This document shows, one piece after another, positions 13,602 through 19,635 of a stretch of DNA of 28,166 nucleotides. The notes beneath the pieces are model-generated. The model saw nothing but the letters and a program-made list of their open reading frames with translations, was not told the origin of the DNA and did no database searches. The DNA comes from a virus: positions 1 through 28,166 of the IMG/VR virus record IMGVR_UViG_3300023174_000525. One strand, given 5' to 3'. Position 1 is the first letter of the stretch. Each line of letters begins with the position of its first letter. The translations under genes and the position numbers were made by a program.

Positions 13602-14030
13602 CAACTTTTTTAACCTAATCGCATCTTTTCCGTTCTCGTAGTACTTTGGAAAGATGCCGTACTGTTCAAATCCAAATCTCTTGTAGATGTTAAGAGCTCT
13701 CTCGTTGTCTTGTTCTACTTCTAAGAAGAGCTCTTCTAACTCTCTCTCACGCGCGTCTCTCTCGAAGTCTTGCAAGAAAGATAAGAGGATTCCTCTCTTA
13801 CGAGCGTCAGGCATTACACCGACACTGTATAGTCTCGCTCTCTTACTCGTAAAGAGATACACACCTATGCAGTAAGCGACTGGAAGTGCATCTTCAAAGA
13901 TAGTGACTCGACTTCGATTGCTCCTCAAGTGCATGAGGAACTCTTTTCGCGTGATGCGCTCGGTCTCGAATGAGACTGTGTGCATTCCTACTAGAACATC
14001 GATGTCACTATCACGTGCGTGTCTTATCAT
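13587..14030 (-). CDS. GNAT-family N-acetyltransferase, RimI-like
   Basis: 147 residues, a complete single GNAT domain. Strand beta4 and the acetyl-CoA loop are clear: ARLYSVGVMPDARKRGILL at about residues 72-90, with the R-x-R-G pyrophosphate-binding turn, followed by EELFLEVEQDNERALNIYKR and FGFEQYGIFPKYY, the order seen in RimI-type protein or peptide acetyltransferases. The substrate is unknown; candidates are a host protein amino group or a small amine. The ribosome site before ATG 14030 is weak (AAGAAG). The gene follows tRNA-Trp by 18 bases and probably shares its transcript. Confidence 0.85.
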   Translation of the reverse strand: MIRHARDSDIDVLVGMHTVSFETERITRKEFLMHLRSNRSRVTIFEDALPVAYCIGVYLFTSKRARLYSVGVMPDARKRGILLSFLQDFERDARERELEELFLEVEQDNERALNIYKRFGFEQYGIFPKYYENGKDAIRLKKLLTPA

Positions 14031-14048
14031 GATTGACTTCTTAAAGAA

Positions 14049-14122
14049 TGGCGAAGGTGTGGAGGATCGAACTCCAGATTGCGGTTTTGGAGACCGCCGT
14101 GTTACCGCTACACTACACCGAC
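14049..14122 (-). tRNA. tRNA-Trp (anticodon CCA) with a defective acceptor stem
   Basis: 74 nt with encoded CCA. Anticodon stem GCGGT/ACCGC with loop CTCCAAA, D-stem GTGT/ACAC, T-arm TGGAG-TTCGATC-CTCCA are all good. The acceptor 5' strand GTCGGTG against CACCTTC leaves mismatches at 2-71 (T-T) and 3-70 (C-T). The mismatched 5' end abuts the degenerate tRNA next to it, as if joined by deletion. Confidence 0.8.
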
Positions 14123-14176
14123 AAGAGGCTGGACTCGAACCAGCGACTAAAAGTTCTACCGCTGAACTACTCTCTA
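14121..14176 (-). pseudogene. tRNA-like remnant lacking the anticodon arm
   Basis: 56 nt. A good D-arm (TAGTTCAGCGGTAGAAC) is followed by only 8 nt (TTTTAGTC) and then a perfect T-arm GCTGG-TTCGAGT-CCAGC. The anticodon arm is absent, the acceptor TAGAGAG/CTCTTGT pairs at only the five inner positions, and no CCA is encoded. It cannot decode. A deleted tRNA gene is the simplest reading. Confidence 0.7.
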
Positions 14177-14212
14177 CGCCAAACTGAATTGGTAGCTGTG
14201 GTCGTCACCGCA

Positions 14213-14281
14213 TGATACTATGGGATTCGAACCCATTGCTCGACCTTTCAGCCAGGAAGTCCCCCATGCTTCTCAGTATCG
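14213..14281 (-). pseudogene. tRNA-like element with irregular anticodon arm
   Basis: About 69 nt. Inner acceptor GATACT/AGTATC, D-stem GAAG/CTTC with a G-rich loop, and T-arm ATGGG-TTCGAAT-CCCAT are clear. The interval between D- and T-arms is 19 nt, too short for a normal anticodon arm and variable loop, and no CCA follows. An outer pair GGTAGC (14286-14281) / GCTACC (14196-14191) can extend it. Either a decayed tRNA or a structured RNA derived from one. Confidence 0.55.
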
Positions 14282-14290
14282 CTACCAAAC

Positions 14291-14368
14291 TGGCTCGGCG
14301 AGTAGGATTTGAACCTACCTTATTCTCGGTTAACAGCCGAGCGCGCTCACCTAGAGTGCTATCGCCGA
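14291..14368 (-). tRNA. tRNA-Asn (anticodon GTT)
   Basis: 78 nt with encoded CCA. Acceptor TCGGCGA/TCGCCGA fully paired, anticodon stem CTCGG/CCGAG with loop CTGTTAA, T-arm GTAGG-TTCAAAT-CCTAC. The D-stem has one A-C mismatch. Its first 10 bases overlap the end of the HNH gene. Confidence 0.88.
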
Positions 14369-14805
14369 ATAATTTCTTTCCAAGATAGAGCTTTACTTTC
14401 ATCGTATGCTCTATCTTTTCCTTTCTTGCAATTTTCTCTTACTGGAAGATATTGAAGATTATCTTGATGGTGTAACCCACCTTTAGCTAAGGCTACTATA
14501 TGATCTACGTGATACCCGCTAGGACAATTCTCATATATCTTCTTAATTAAAGCAAGATCACTACTTTCAACTATTGCGTTATATTTTCTAGCGCGCCAAG
14601 CATAAACATTGGCTTTATTCTGAGCTTTCTTATGTTCTTCAGAAACTCTACCACGTTTATCTGCAGCAGCTATAGTTCTTAATCTAGCTAATTCTTTTTG
14701 TTCTTCAGTTGGCTTCCAGCCCGGTTTACCTTTACAATGATGACCATTTTTTTCAAAATGTTCTTTCAAAGATTTAGATATTTTTTCGTTTTTATGCATG
14801 ATCAT
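14359..14805 (-). CDS. HNH homing-type endonuclease with N-terminal DNA-binding region
   Basis: 148 residues. The C-terminal HNH core is GYHVDHIVALAKGGLHHQDN (about 103-122) followed by LQYLPVRENCKKG, with DH, H and N in the expected spacing. The N-terminal half is basic, with a NUMOD3-like stretch (KISKSLKEH...KGKPGWKPTEEQ...DKRGRVSEEHK), typical of phage homing endonucleases. GGAG lies 4 nt before ATG 14805; a second ATG is two codons on. AT-rich relative to its surroundings. The TAG stop is the T8-A9-G10 of tRNA-Asn, matching the other endonuclease gene. Late promoter and hairpin upstream. Confidence 0.87.
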   Translation of the reverse strand: MIMHKNEKISKSLKEHFEKNGHHCKGKPGWKPTEEQKELARLRTIAAADKRGRVSEEHKKAQNKANVYAWRARKYNAIVESSDLALIKKIYENCPSGYHVDHIVALAKGGLHHQDNLQYLPVRENCKKGKDRAYDESKALSWKEIIRR

Positions 14806-14832
14806 AAGTCTCCAACCTATGATCTATTTATA
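14800..14832 (-). promoter_or_regulatory. Late promoter TATAAATA abutting a start-codon hairpin
   Basis: Minus strand TATAAATA (14832-14825) is followed directly by GATCATAGGT-TGGAG-ACTTATGATC (14824-14800), a 10-bp stem (one G-U) with GGAG in the 5-nt loop and the start codon in the 3' arm. Late transcripts should begin inside the 5' arm and free the start. Confidence 0.72.
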
Positions 14833-14842
14833 ACAAATGCTA

Positions 14843-14866
14843 GCTCTACCGCTGAGCTATCGAGGA
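14843..14866 (-). pseudogene. 5' fragment of a tRNA (acceptor strand and D-arm)
   Basis: TCCTCGA followed by TA and a perfect D-arm GCTC-AGCGGTA-GAGC, exactly as at the start of a tRNA. The anticodon arm, T-arm and matching 3' acceptor strand (TCGAGGA) are absent; the late promoter of the HNH gene follows 10 bases on. Probably a tRNA truncated when the HNH gene arrived. Confidence 0.6.
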
Positions 14867-14874
14867 ATAATTTA

Positions 14875-14993
14875 TACTCTCAAGGATGCACGTGGGGATG
14901 ATCAGTCCCTAGTCGACTCGAACGACCTTTTGTGCCGGAACACATATCTTCCAATGCCCACTAGCCTCGTGGGCACGTGCATCCGTGAGAGCA
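14875..14993 (-). ncRNA. Structured RNA: 20-bp stem enclosing T-arm-like and other hairpins
   Basis: Arms at 14993-14974 and 14894-14875 pair over 20 positions (18 Watson-Crick, one G-U, one mismatch). The 79 bases between hold, in order on the minus strand: GCCCAC-GAGGCTA-GTGGGC, a hairpin around TGTGTTCCGGCACA, a T-arm-like GGTCG-TTCGAGT-CGACT (14927-14911), and GGGA-CTGATCA-TCCC. It is not a standard tRNA: no 7-bp acceptor follows the T-arm and there is no CCA. It fills the only long non-coding gap here, between the secreted-protein gene and the tRNA fragment. Identity unknown. Confidence 0.5.
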
Positions 14994-14998
14994 TAAAC

Positions 14999-15295
14999 TT
15001 AATAACAGACTCGCGAGGCGTGCTGATTGCCCCAACTATCGTACCAATACTCTAAGTTGCACACCGGAGCCGGCCGATAATACACTGGAGGAGGTGAGTA
15101 GTACATCGGAGCGGGTACGTACTCCTGCCTGTAGTAAGGCTGAGGCTGTACGTACACGCGAGGCTGCATAGCCTCATTTATGATAATACCACCTATGACT
15201 CCACCGAGGACGTATAGTCCTGCATTATCGCGAGCTTCAACGGGTGAACACAACGCGCCAGTGATGAGCAGAGCAGCCAGAGTCTTCTTCAACAT
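14999..15295 (-). CDS. Secreted Tyr/Pro-rich protein with signal peptide
   Basis: 98 residues from ATG 15295 (GGAG 6 nt upstream; the ATG at 15307 overlaps the ribosome site). MLKKTLAALLITGALCSPVEA|RD is a Sec signal with probable cleavage after VEA; the Cys does not sit in a proper lipobox. A Gly-rich hydrophobic stretch follows (GLYVLGGVIGGIIINEA), possibly a second membrane segment or glycine zipper, then a Tyr/Pro/Gln-rich tail ending with two Cys. It would act in the periplasm or envelope. Own TGTACA-class promoter (15326-15366), so early expression is expected. Family uncertain. Confidence 0.75.
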   Translation of the reverse strand: MLKKTLAALLITGALCSPVEARDNAGLYVLGGVIGGIIINEAMQPRVYVQPQPYYRQEYVPAPMYYSPPPVYYRPAPVCNLEYWYDSWGNQHASRVCY

Positions 15296-15325
15296 CTTGT
15301 TCTCCATGATCATCACTATATATCT

Positions 15326-15366
15326 ATTCTATCATATTGGAGATCAAATGTACACAACTTTATTCG
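15326..15366 (-). promoter_or_regulatory. TGTACA-class promoter with CGAATAAA box
   Basis: Minus strand CGAATAAA (15366-15359), TGTACA (15354-15349), 17-bp spacer, extended -10 TGA-TAGAAT (-10 at 15331-15326). Confidence 0.8.
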
Positions 15367-15569
15367 CTATCTGAGAAGGTGGCGTAGATGCCGGCCTCAA
15401 ATCCCGGAATATCTTTATGCGTCTTAGAGATCTTAACTTCATACGTAGACTCTATGACATAGTCTTCGTGCCTAAAAGTAACGTTAGCGTGTTCTGGCAC
15501 GTCAGATGTAGCGATGTAGTTGGCGATCTGCTTATAGACTTTGTATGGAATCGAAATATATGCCATCAT
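15360..15569 (-). CDS. Hypothetical 69-residue protein
   Basis: MMAYISIPYKVYKQIANYIA..., then beta-rich (ANVTFRHEDYVIESTYEVKI). ATGA overlap with the upstream stop (15569-15566); the second ATG at 15566 has the better-placed GAGG. No family recognised. Its last codons overlap the upstream element of the next promoter. Confidence 0.68.
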   Translation of the reverse strand: MMAYISIPYKVYKQIANYIATSDVPEHANVTFRHEDYVIESTYEVKISKTHKDIPGFEAGIYATFSDSE

Positions 15570-15793
15570 TCATCCTCGTCAAAGAGTGCGGAGTTCTTAT
15601 GTACTACTATTAGACATCTAACAGCTTGTTCACCGCACACACATTTGGCTATATTTAGAGCGTCTCTATAGTTGCGAGAGTGCAACTTAAATGCGTGTAG
15701 TCGAATATCATGTGGTAAGAGATACGTCAGCGCATAAGTCTTTTCAGCTGGAATGTCGGCGTCACGAAACACGCTTAGTCTTTCTGCGGACAT
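15566..15793 (-). CDS. Hypothetical 75-residue protein
   Basis: MSAERLSVFRDADIPAEKTY..., a mixed alpha/beta sequence with CVCGEQAVRC in the middle and an acidic end (FDEDE). It overlaps the zinc-binding gene upstream by 19 bases in another frame, and the gene downstream by ATGA. The ribosome site is poor, so coupled translation is likely. No family recognised. Confidence 0.62.
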   Translation of the reverse strand: MSAERLSVFRDADIPAEKTYALTYLLPHDIRLHAFKLHSRNYRDALNIAKCVCGEQAVRCLIVVHKNSALFDEDE

Positions 15794-16158
15794 CCATAAA
15801 AGTCACACTCAGATCCGATGGTAATAGACTGAACGATGCCACACTTGATGCAGCGGCCCATGCGATCGATCCTACCAGCCTTAGGAGTCTTAGTTGCTGC
15901 TTCTTCTTGCTTCTTTCGCTCTTTAATCTCCATGATGTCGTAGCGAGTGCCAGTAGAGCCGCGCGCCTTCTGCTCTAGGTGCTTATGGAGCTGAAGGATC
16001 ATCTTCAGAGTAAACTCGTCAGTAGTCGTCATGTCTACGATCAGACACTCAGCACCATACTGATCCGTATAGTAAGCTACTCCGCCGGCATCAGTACGCT
16101 TCGCGTAGATCGTCTGATTTGGAAGCTCAGCTACTTTAATGAAGGGATACTCAGTCAT
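15775..16158 (-). CDS. Hypothetical protein with C-terminal Cys cluster
   Basis: 127 residues from ATG 16158 (AGGTG upstream; a GTG three codons earlier is possible). The first 60 residues look alpha/beta (YPFIKVAELPNQTIYAKRTD, YGAECLIVDM), a charged helix follows (EIKERKKQEEAA), and the C-terminus has CIKCG...SECDFYGC, four Cys suited to a zinc ribbon. The acidic/basic linker and zinc knob suggest nucleic-acid or protein binding. It directly follows the glycosyltransferase gene with a 3-base offset, so it is probably on the same mRNA. Function not recognised. Confidence 0.68.
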   Translation of the reverse strand: MTEYPFIKVAELPNQTIYAKRTDAGGVAYYTDQYGAECLIVDMTTTDEFTLKMILQLHKHLEQKARGSTGTRYDIMEIKERKKQEEAATKTPKAGRIDRMGRCIKCGIVQSITIGSECDFYGCPQKD

Positions 16159-16159
16159 A

Positions 16160-17173
16160 TCATTCACCTTGAATTGGTATCAAATTCTCTAGAAAGATCT
16201 CTTTGCATCTTTCCCATGTATATTGTTTACTCGTATCATAAACTGCTTTTCTATCTATGTCAAGGCAGTTCGCAACCGCTACTGTTAGATTCTCGTCCAT
16301 CGATCCGTTGACGCCCTCGATCACTATAGATTTTGGACCAGTAACAGGATAAGTAGCAATGGGAGTACCAGAAGCGATACTTTCAATAAGGACAACACCA
16401 AAAGTATCGTTAGTAGAAGGAAAAACAAAAATATCGGCATCACGATAAAGTTGTCCAAGATCTTCTCCAGTTCTGGTTCCAACGAACTCGACGTGTGGCC
16501 AGTGACCTTCTAGTTCTTTTCTGGCTGGACCGTCGCCTACGACTATGACGTGCACGTTATTACGACCAAAGTTGTAAGGATTTATCCTACAAAAATCTTT
16601 TATGTTCTTCTCGTGTGACACTCGACCTACGTAGAGTATCGTTAAGCTCTTCTTACTCTTAGCATATCTCGGCTTGAAGATACTTCTATCTACGCCTCGA
16701 GTCCACACGATCATATTCTTGAAGCCGCGAGCTTCTAACTCTTCTCTCATGCAATTGGTTGTTACTAACACACGCGAAGACGCTGAGTGAAACCACTTCA
16801 GATAAGCGTAACCTAATCCGAGGGGAAACACTGGAATGCGAGCCTTAATGAACTCAGCGAATTTGGTATGGAAAGAAGTAGTGAATCGTAGCTTATTGCG
16901 TATGCAGTACATGCGCGCCGCGAGACCGAGTGGACCCTCAGTGGCGATGTGAATGTGCTTAGGATTGTAAAACTTTAGTAACTTTCTGATCTGACGAAAC
17001 TCGTAACAGATCTGAATCTCTTTGTATCCGGGCAGCGAGAAAGACTTGAACATAGAGGGCTCGATGACGAAGACCTCGTGCCCATCTTTCTCCAGCTGTT
17101 CTTTTAGATTAACGAGAGTGGTAACGACTCCGTTAATCTGTGGCGACCACGCGTCTGTTACTATGCAGATCAT
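16160..17173 (-). CDS. GT4-family glycosyltransferase, Agt-like (glycolipid synthesis)
   Basis: 337 residues, GT-B fold. The N-terminal acceptor domain opens MICIVTDAWSPQINGVVTTL, with HIATEGPLGLAAR and FTTSFHTKFAEF, all typical of the group that includes bacterial glycosyltransferases paired with PlcP. The C-terminal nucleotide-sugar domain has ILYVGRVSHEKNI, VVGDGPAR and the GT4 end motif DTFGVVLIES-x-ASGTP (about 275-290). In marine and soil bacteria Agt-type enzymes glycosylate diacylglycerol during phosphate starvation. The start ATG overlaps the stop of the metallophosphoesterase gene (TAATG). Family firm; lipid acceptor inferred from sequence pattern and neighbour. Confidence 0.85.
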   Translation of the reverse strand: MICIVTDAWSPQINGVVTTLVNLKEQLEKDGHEVFVIEPSMFKSFSLPGYKEIQICYEFRQIRKLLKFYNPKHIHIATEGPLGLAARMYCIRNKLRFTTSFHTKFAEFIKARIPVFPLGLGYAYLKWFHSASSRVLVTTNCMREELEARGFKNMIVWTRGVDRSIFKPRYAKSKKSLTILYVGRVSHEKNIKDFCRINPYNFGRNNVHVIVVGDGPARKELEGHWPHVEFVGTRTGEDLGQLYRDADIFVFPSTNDTFGVVLIESIASGTPIATYPVTGPKSIVIEGVNGSMDENLTVAVANCLDIDRKAVYDTSKQYTWERCKEIFLENLIPIQGE

Positions 17174-17949
17174 TAGTATTCTCTAATTACTTTCATTGTA
17201 CCGTCTTTTTGATACTCGAGTATTTGCCAAACACCTTCATGTGTCTCTACGAGGGCAGTCTTACTCTCTACCCAGTCGCCGTCGTTCATGTAGATGGTAT
17301 CGTCTATGAGCTTTATCTCGGCCGTATGAATGTGACCGCAGATGATACCGTCATAGTTATTCTTGCTGCAGTACTCGGTGATTAGATCCTCGAAGCGATT
17401 GATGTAAGCCAGAGCTTGCTTCGTCTTCTTCTTAAGGAAAGCAGAGATGCTCCAGTACTCCATTCCGAGAGCGACTCGAATGTGATTGAGCTTGGTGTTG
17501 ATCACGACTAAGATGTCGTAGAGCACGTCGCCGATGCTCATCCAGAACTTGTTCTCGTGACGCATCATGGAGTCAAACATGTCGCCGTGGACCACGAGGA
17601 ATTGTCTGCCGTGTAAGTCCCAGTACGTGTGACGATTAAGAATGTCGATATTACCAAGGGCGATGTCGTATCTTAGAAACGGTCGAAGTGCCTCGTCGTG
17701 ATTGCCGACGATGTAGTGTACTTTCGTATCTCTCTTAGCTGCGGTGAGAATCCTGCGAATCACGTTGGAGTGACTCTGATTCCAGTAGTACTTACGCTTG
17801 AGTCTCCATCCGTCGATGATGTCACCGATCAGATATAGATTCTCTGACGTGTTGTGCTTGAGAAAGTTGCAGAGCTCTTCTGCCTTACATCCCCTCGAAC
17901 CTAAGTGAACGTCACTGATGAAGATGGATCTATACTTTGGAGAATCCAT
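17173..17949 (-). CDS. Metallophosphoesterase, PlcP-like phospholipase C / LpxH-like
   Basis: 258 residues with the full calcineurin-type metal set: D13-x-H15 (SDVHLGSRG), GD43 (LIGDIIDGW), GNH84D, H121-G-D123 and GH206-x-H208. The segments LYLIGDIIDGWRL, GMEYWSISA and MNDGDWVES are those of the alphaproteobacterial group annotated UDP-2,3-diacylglucosamine hydrolase, to which Sinorhizobium PlcP belongs; PlcP splits phosphatidylcholine to diacylglycerol and phosphocholine. The next gene is the matching glycosyltransferase. A late box GATAAATA lies 32 bp upstream of ATG 17949. An LpxH role in lipid A synthesis is the alternative, but the gene pair argues for PlcP. Confidence 0.82.
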   Translation of the reverse strand: MDSPKYRSIFISDVHLGSRGCKAEELCNFLKHNTSENLYLIGDIIDGWRLKRKYYWNQSHSNVIRRILTAAKRDTKVHYIVGNHDEALRPFLRYDIALGNIDILNRHTYWDLHGRQFLVVHGDMFDSMMRHENKFWMSIGDVLYDILVVINTKLNHIRVALGMEYWSISAFLKKKTKQALAYINRFEDLITEYCSKNNYDGIICGHIHTAEIKLIDDTIYMNDGDWVESKTALVETHEGVWQILEYQKDGTMKVIREY

Positions 17950-17988
17950 TTGACGCTCTCTCGTTTGTGGGAGACGTAGTTATTTATC
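17950..17988 (-). promoter_or_regulatory. Late-type promoter box for the plcP-agt pair
   Basis: GATAAATA on the minus strand (17988-17981), overlapping the end of the upstream gene. Downstream, ACGTCTC can pair with GAGAGCGT (one bulged base), partly covering the GAGAGAG ribosome site. Confidence 0.5.
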
Positions 17989-18430
17989 TTGATTCTTCCC
18001 TCTGCTTCAGTGATGAGTGCTCGTAACAAGTCCAACGATAACCTGGACTCTGAGTAACAGGAAATCCACATCCGGCTTCATTATAGCACTCAGGTTCGTC
18101 ACAGAGACCAACGAGAGTCTTGATAGACTCTATCTTGTTTTCTCGAACGTGATTCTCGATATCTTCCATCTTCTGAATGTCGAACAGATTGGAGATATCT
18201 AGTGCGCCAGCCATCTGCAATACCGCATATGAATCCATATCAAAGCCTAAGCGATCATAGATTAGATAGCGATATGATCCACCCTCGCGGGCGTGATCCA
18301 TGATGTTCTTACACACCCAAGCAGTGATGGCCAGACGAGTATCGTAGTCAGAGTTCTTGACTAGTTCTTCTACCCATCCGTCATCGTCAAAACCAGTCTT
18401 CCACCAGTCGGGATTATCTTCAGCTGACAT
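17984..18430 (-). CDS. Hypothetical protein with Cys/His C-terminus
   Basis: 148 residues from ATG 18430 (GGTGG 5 nt upstream; the ATG at 18442 is a decoy). The N-terminal part is acidic with Trp (NPDWWKTGFDDDGW); the middle is helical (LAITAWVCKNIMDH); the C-terminus, CDEPECYNEAGCGFP...WTCYEH, has four Cys and a His and looks like a zinc site. It overlaps nothing downstream but carries the late promoter box for plcP in its last codons. Not recognised. Confidence 0.72.
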   Translation of the reverse strand: MSAEDNPDWWKTGFDDDGWVEELVKNSDYDTRLAITAWVCKNIMDHAREGGSYRYLIYDRLGFDMDSYAVLQMAGALDISNLFDIQKMEDIENHVRENKIESIKTLVGLCDEPECYNEAGCGFPVTQSPGYRWTCYEHSSLKQREESR

Positions 18431-18432
18431 GT

Positions 18433-19044
18433 TTACCACCATAGATTTCGAAAGTACTTGCCAAACAGTATGGTTCCATTCTGAATACGAGCATTGTATT
18501 CTTCAGCTTCGTCATACATGTACTCGCCAAGCGATCCATCAGGAAGAATATGATAATTGGGTTCATATTCAAAGTCTCCATCATTGACGATCTCTTGAAA
18601 AGCCCAGATCATCTCCTCGAGGACGTATTCCCAACGATCGAACCACCTATCGTCTAGGTCCCACTCATTTTCTTTTGGCGGCGCCGTCGTAGAACGAAGA
18701 TACTCAGGAACATCGACGTCATCGACGTGAGGTGCGCCGTGCCCAACAGCTTGTAGATCCTTCAGCAAAGGAAGAATGATAAGAGCCAAGTCACTATACA
18801 TGCTCCAAGTATCGTGCTTGTCGATACGAATAGTGACTCGACGCTCGCTACGCTTGGTGTAGATCCAGTTACAGATCTTATAGAACCAAGTGTGCTCGTC
18901 ATGTTTGCCATAGAGCCAGTTAGCAAACTTATCTTTGATCGTATCTTCTTCGCGATCATCGTCATCCTTGATCCAGAAGAAGACGAGATCGGCGAGCTGC
19001 CGATGCCCGATGAACTCTGGATAAGGCTTCATCTTAACGTACAT
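18433..19044 (-). CDS. Conserved T4-like phage protein of unknown function
   Basis: 203 residues. The stretch RIDKHDTWSMYSDLALIILP (about 73-92), then HGAPHVDDVDVPE and WDLDDRWFDRWEYVLEEMIWAFQE, is a pattern I know from hypothetical proteins of many T4-like and environmental phages. The protein is acidic, Trp-rich and soluble. AGGA lies 8 nt before ATG 19044. The downstream gene starts with a ribosome site overlapping its TGGTGG-TAA end. No activity is known for the family. Confidence 0.8.
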   Translation of the reverse strand: MYVKMKPYPEFIGHRQLADLVFFWIKDDDDREEDTIKDKFANWLYGKHDEHTWFYKICNWIYTKRSERRVTIRIDKHDTWSMYSDLALIILPLLKDLQAVGHGAPHVDDVDVPEYLRSTTAPPKENEWDLDDRWFDRWEYVLEEMIWAFQEIVNDGDFEYEPNYHILPDGSLGEYMYDEAEEYNARIQNGTILFGKYFRNLWW

Positions 19045-19054
19045 ATTAGGATTC

Positions 19055-19291
19055 CTACATTGGGATCTTATAGTAGTCTAGGACGGCTTCGATTCCGGCC
19101 ATTGTCTTCTTAGTGTCTTCGATGTCGTGTCGAAGATAATCACGAGGTTCATCGGCGTATTGAGCTTCATACAAAGCGACTTGACTAGTCAGAGCATCAT
19201 ATTCTTGCTCTAGAAAGTTAACTAGAAGTTCACACGCGTCGTCGTAACTGACTTCGTGCGTCTGCTTCACCTTGACGGTATACTTAGACAT
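19055..19291 (-). CDS. Hypothetical 78-residue helical protein
   Basis: From ATG 19291, MSKYTVKVKQTHEVSYDDAC..., with GGAG 7 nt upstream; the longer open frame to 19330 has no ribosome site and overlaps the upstream gene. One strand then two long helices, the second charged (DIEDTKKTMAGIEAVLDYYK), likely a helical hairpin. No family recognised. Confidence 0.72.
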   Translation of the reverse strand: MSKYTVKVKQTHEVSYDDACELLVNFLEQEYDALTSQVALYEAQYADEPRDYLRHDIEDTKKTMAGIEAVLDYYKIPM

Positions 19292-19319
19292 CTTTTGTCT
19301 CCTTAGATAAGCTATATAA

Positions 19320-19613
19320 TTAGCCATCAATAGCTTCTTTAGCAGGCTTGTGCTTAAACTTCGGGCTACCCCACACCGTACAAGCCTTGACGCGAATGAA
19401 GCGCTTCTTGGTCTCGGCAGTATTAGGATTAGAGATGGTAATCCACGGATCGTTCTTGCCGCCGTTGGCCTTCTTCCAAGCCTTGATCTGATCCAGTCGC
19501 TTCTCGACGGTCGTCTTGGTACGGCGAACGGCCTTGAGAATGCTGCGATCAGCAGTAGAGTGAATACCGGCTGACTGTTTGCCGGCGGTCTTAGTCTGAC
19601 TCTTCTTACCCAT
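19320..19613 (-). CDS. Hypothetical 97-residue basic protein
   Basis: From ATG 19613 (MGKKSQTKTAGKQSAGIH...), GGAG 7 nt upstream; the open frame extends to 19670 but that part covers tRNA sequence. Very Lys/Arg/Thr-rich with a low-complexity N-terminus, then a folded-looking segment DPWITISNPNTAETKKRFIR. A nucleic-acid-binding role fits the composition only. It lies just downstream of a tRNA gene and probably shares its transcript. Confidence 0.7.
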   Translation of the reverse strand: MGKKSQTKTAGKQSAGIHSTADRSILKAVRRTKTTVEKRLDQIKAWKKANGGKNDPWITISNPNTAETKKRFIRVKACTVWGSPKFKHKPAKEAIDG

Positions 19614-19635
19614 CATATCTCTCCATGTTAAAGTT

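Noticed and set aside
14875-14993. tmRNA or group I intron
   Set aside because: No resume codon tag frame, no tRNA-like ends with CCA, and no group I core elements that I can recognise.
17173-17949. LpxH of lipid A synthesis
   Set aside because: The general annotation fits the fold, but the GMEYWSISA and DWVES segments and the adjacent Agt-like gene fit the PlcP group better; not fully excluded.
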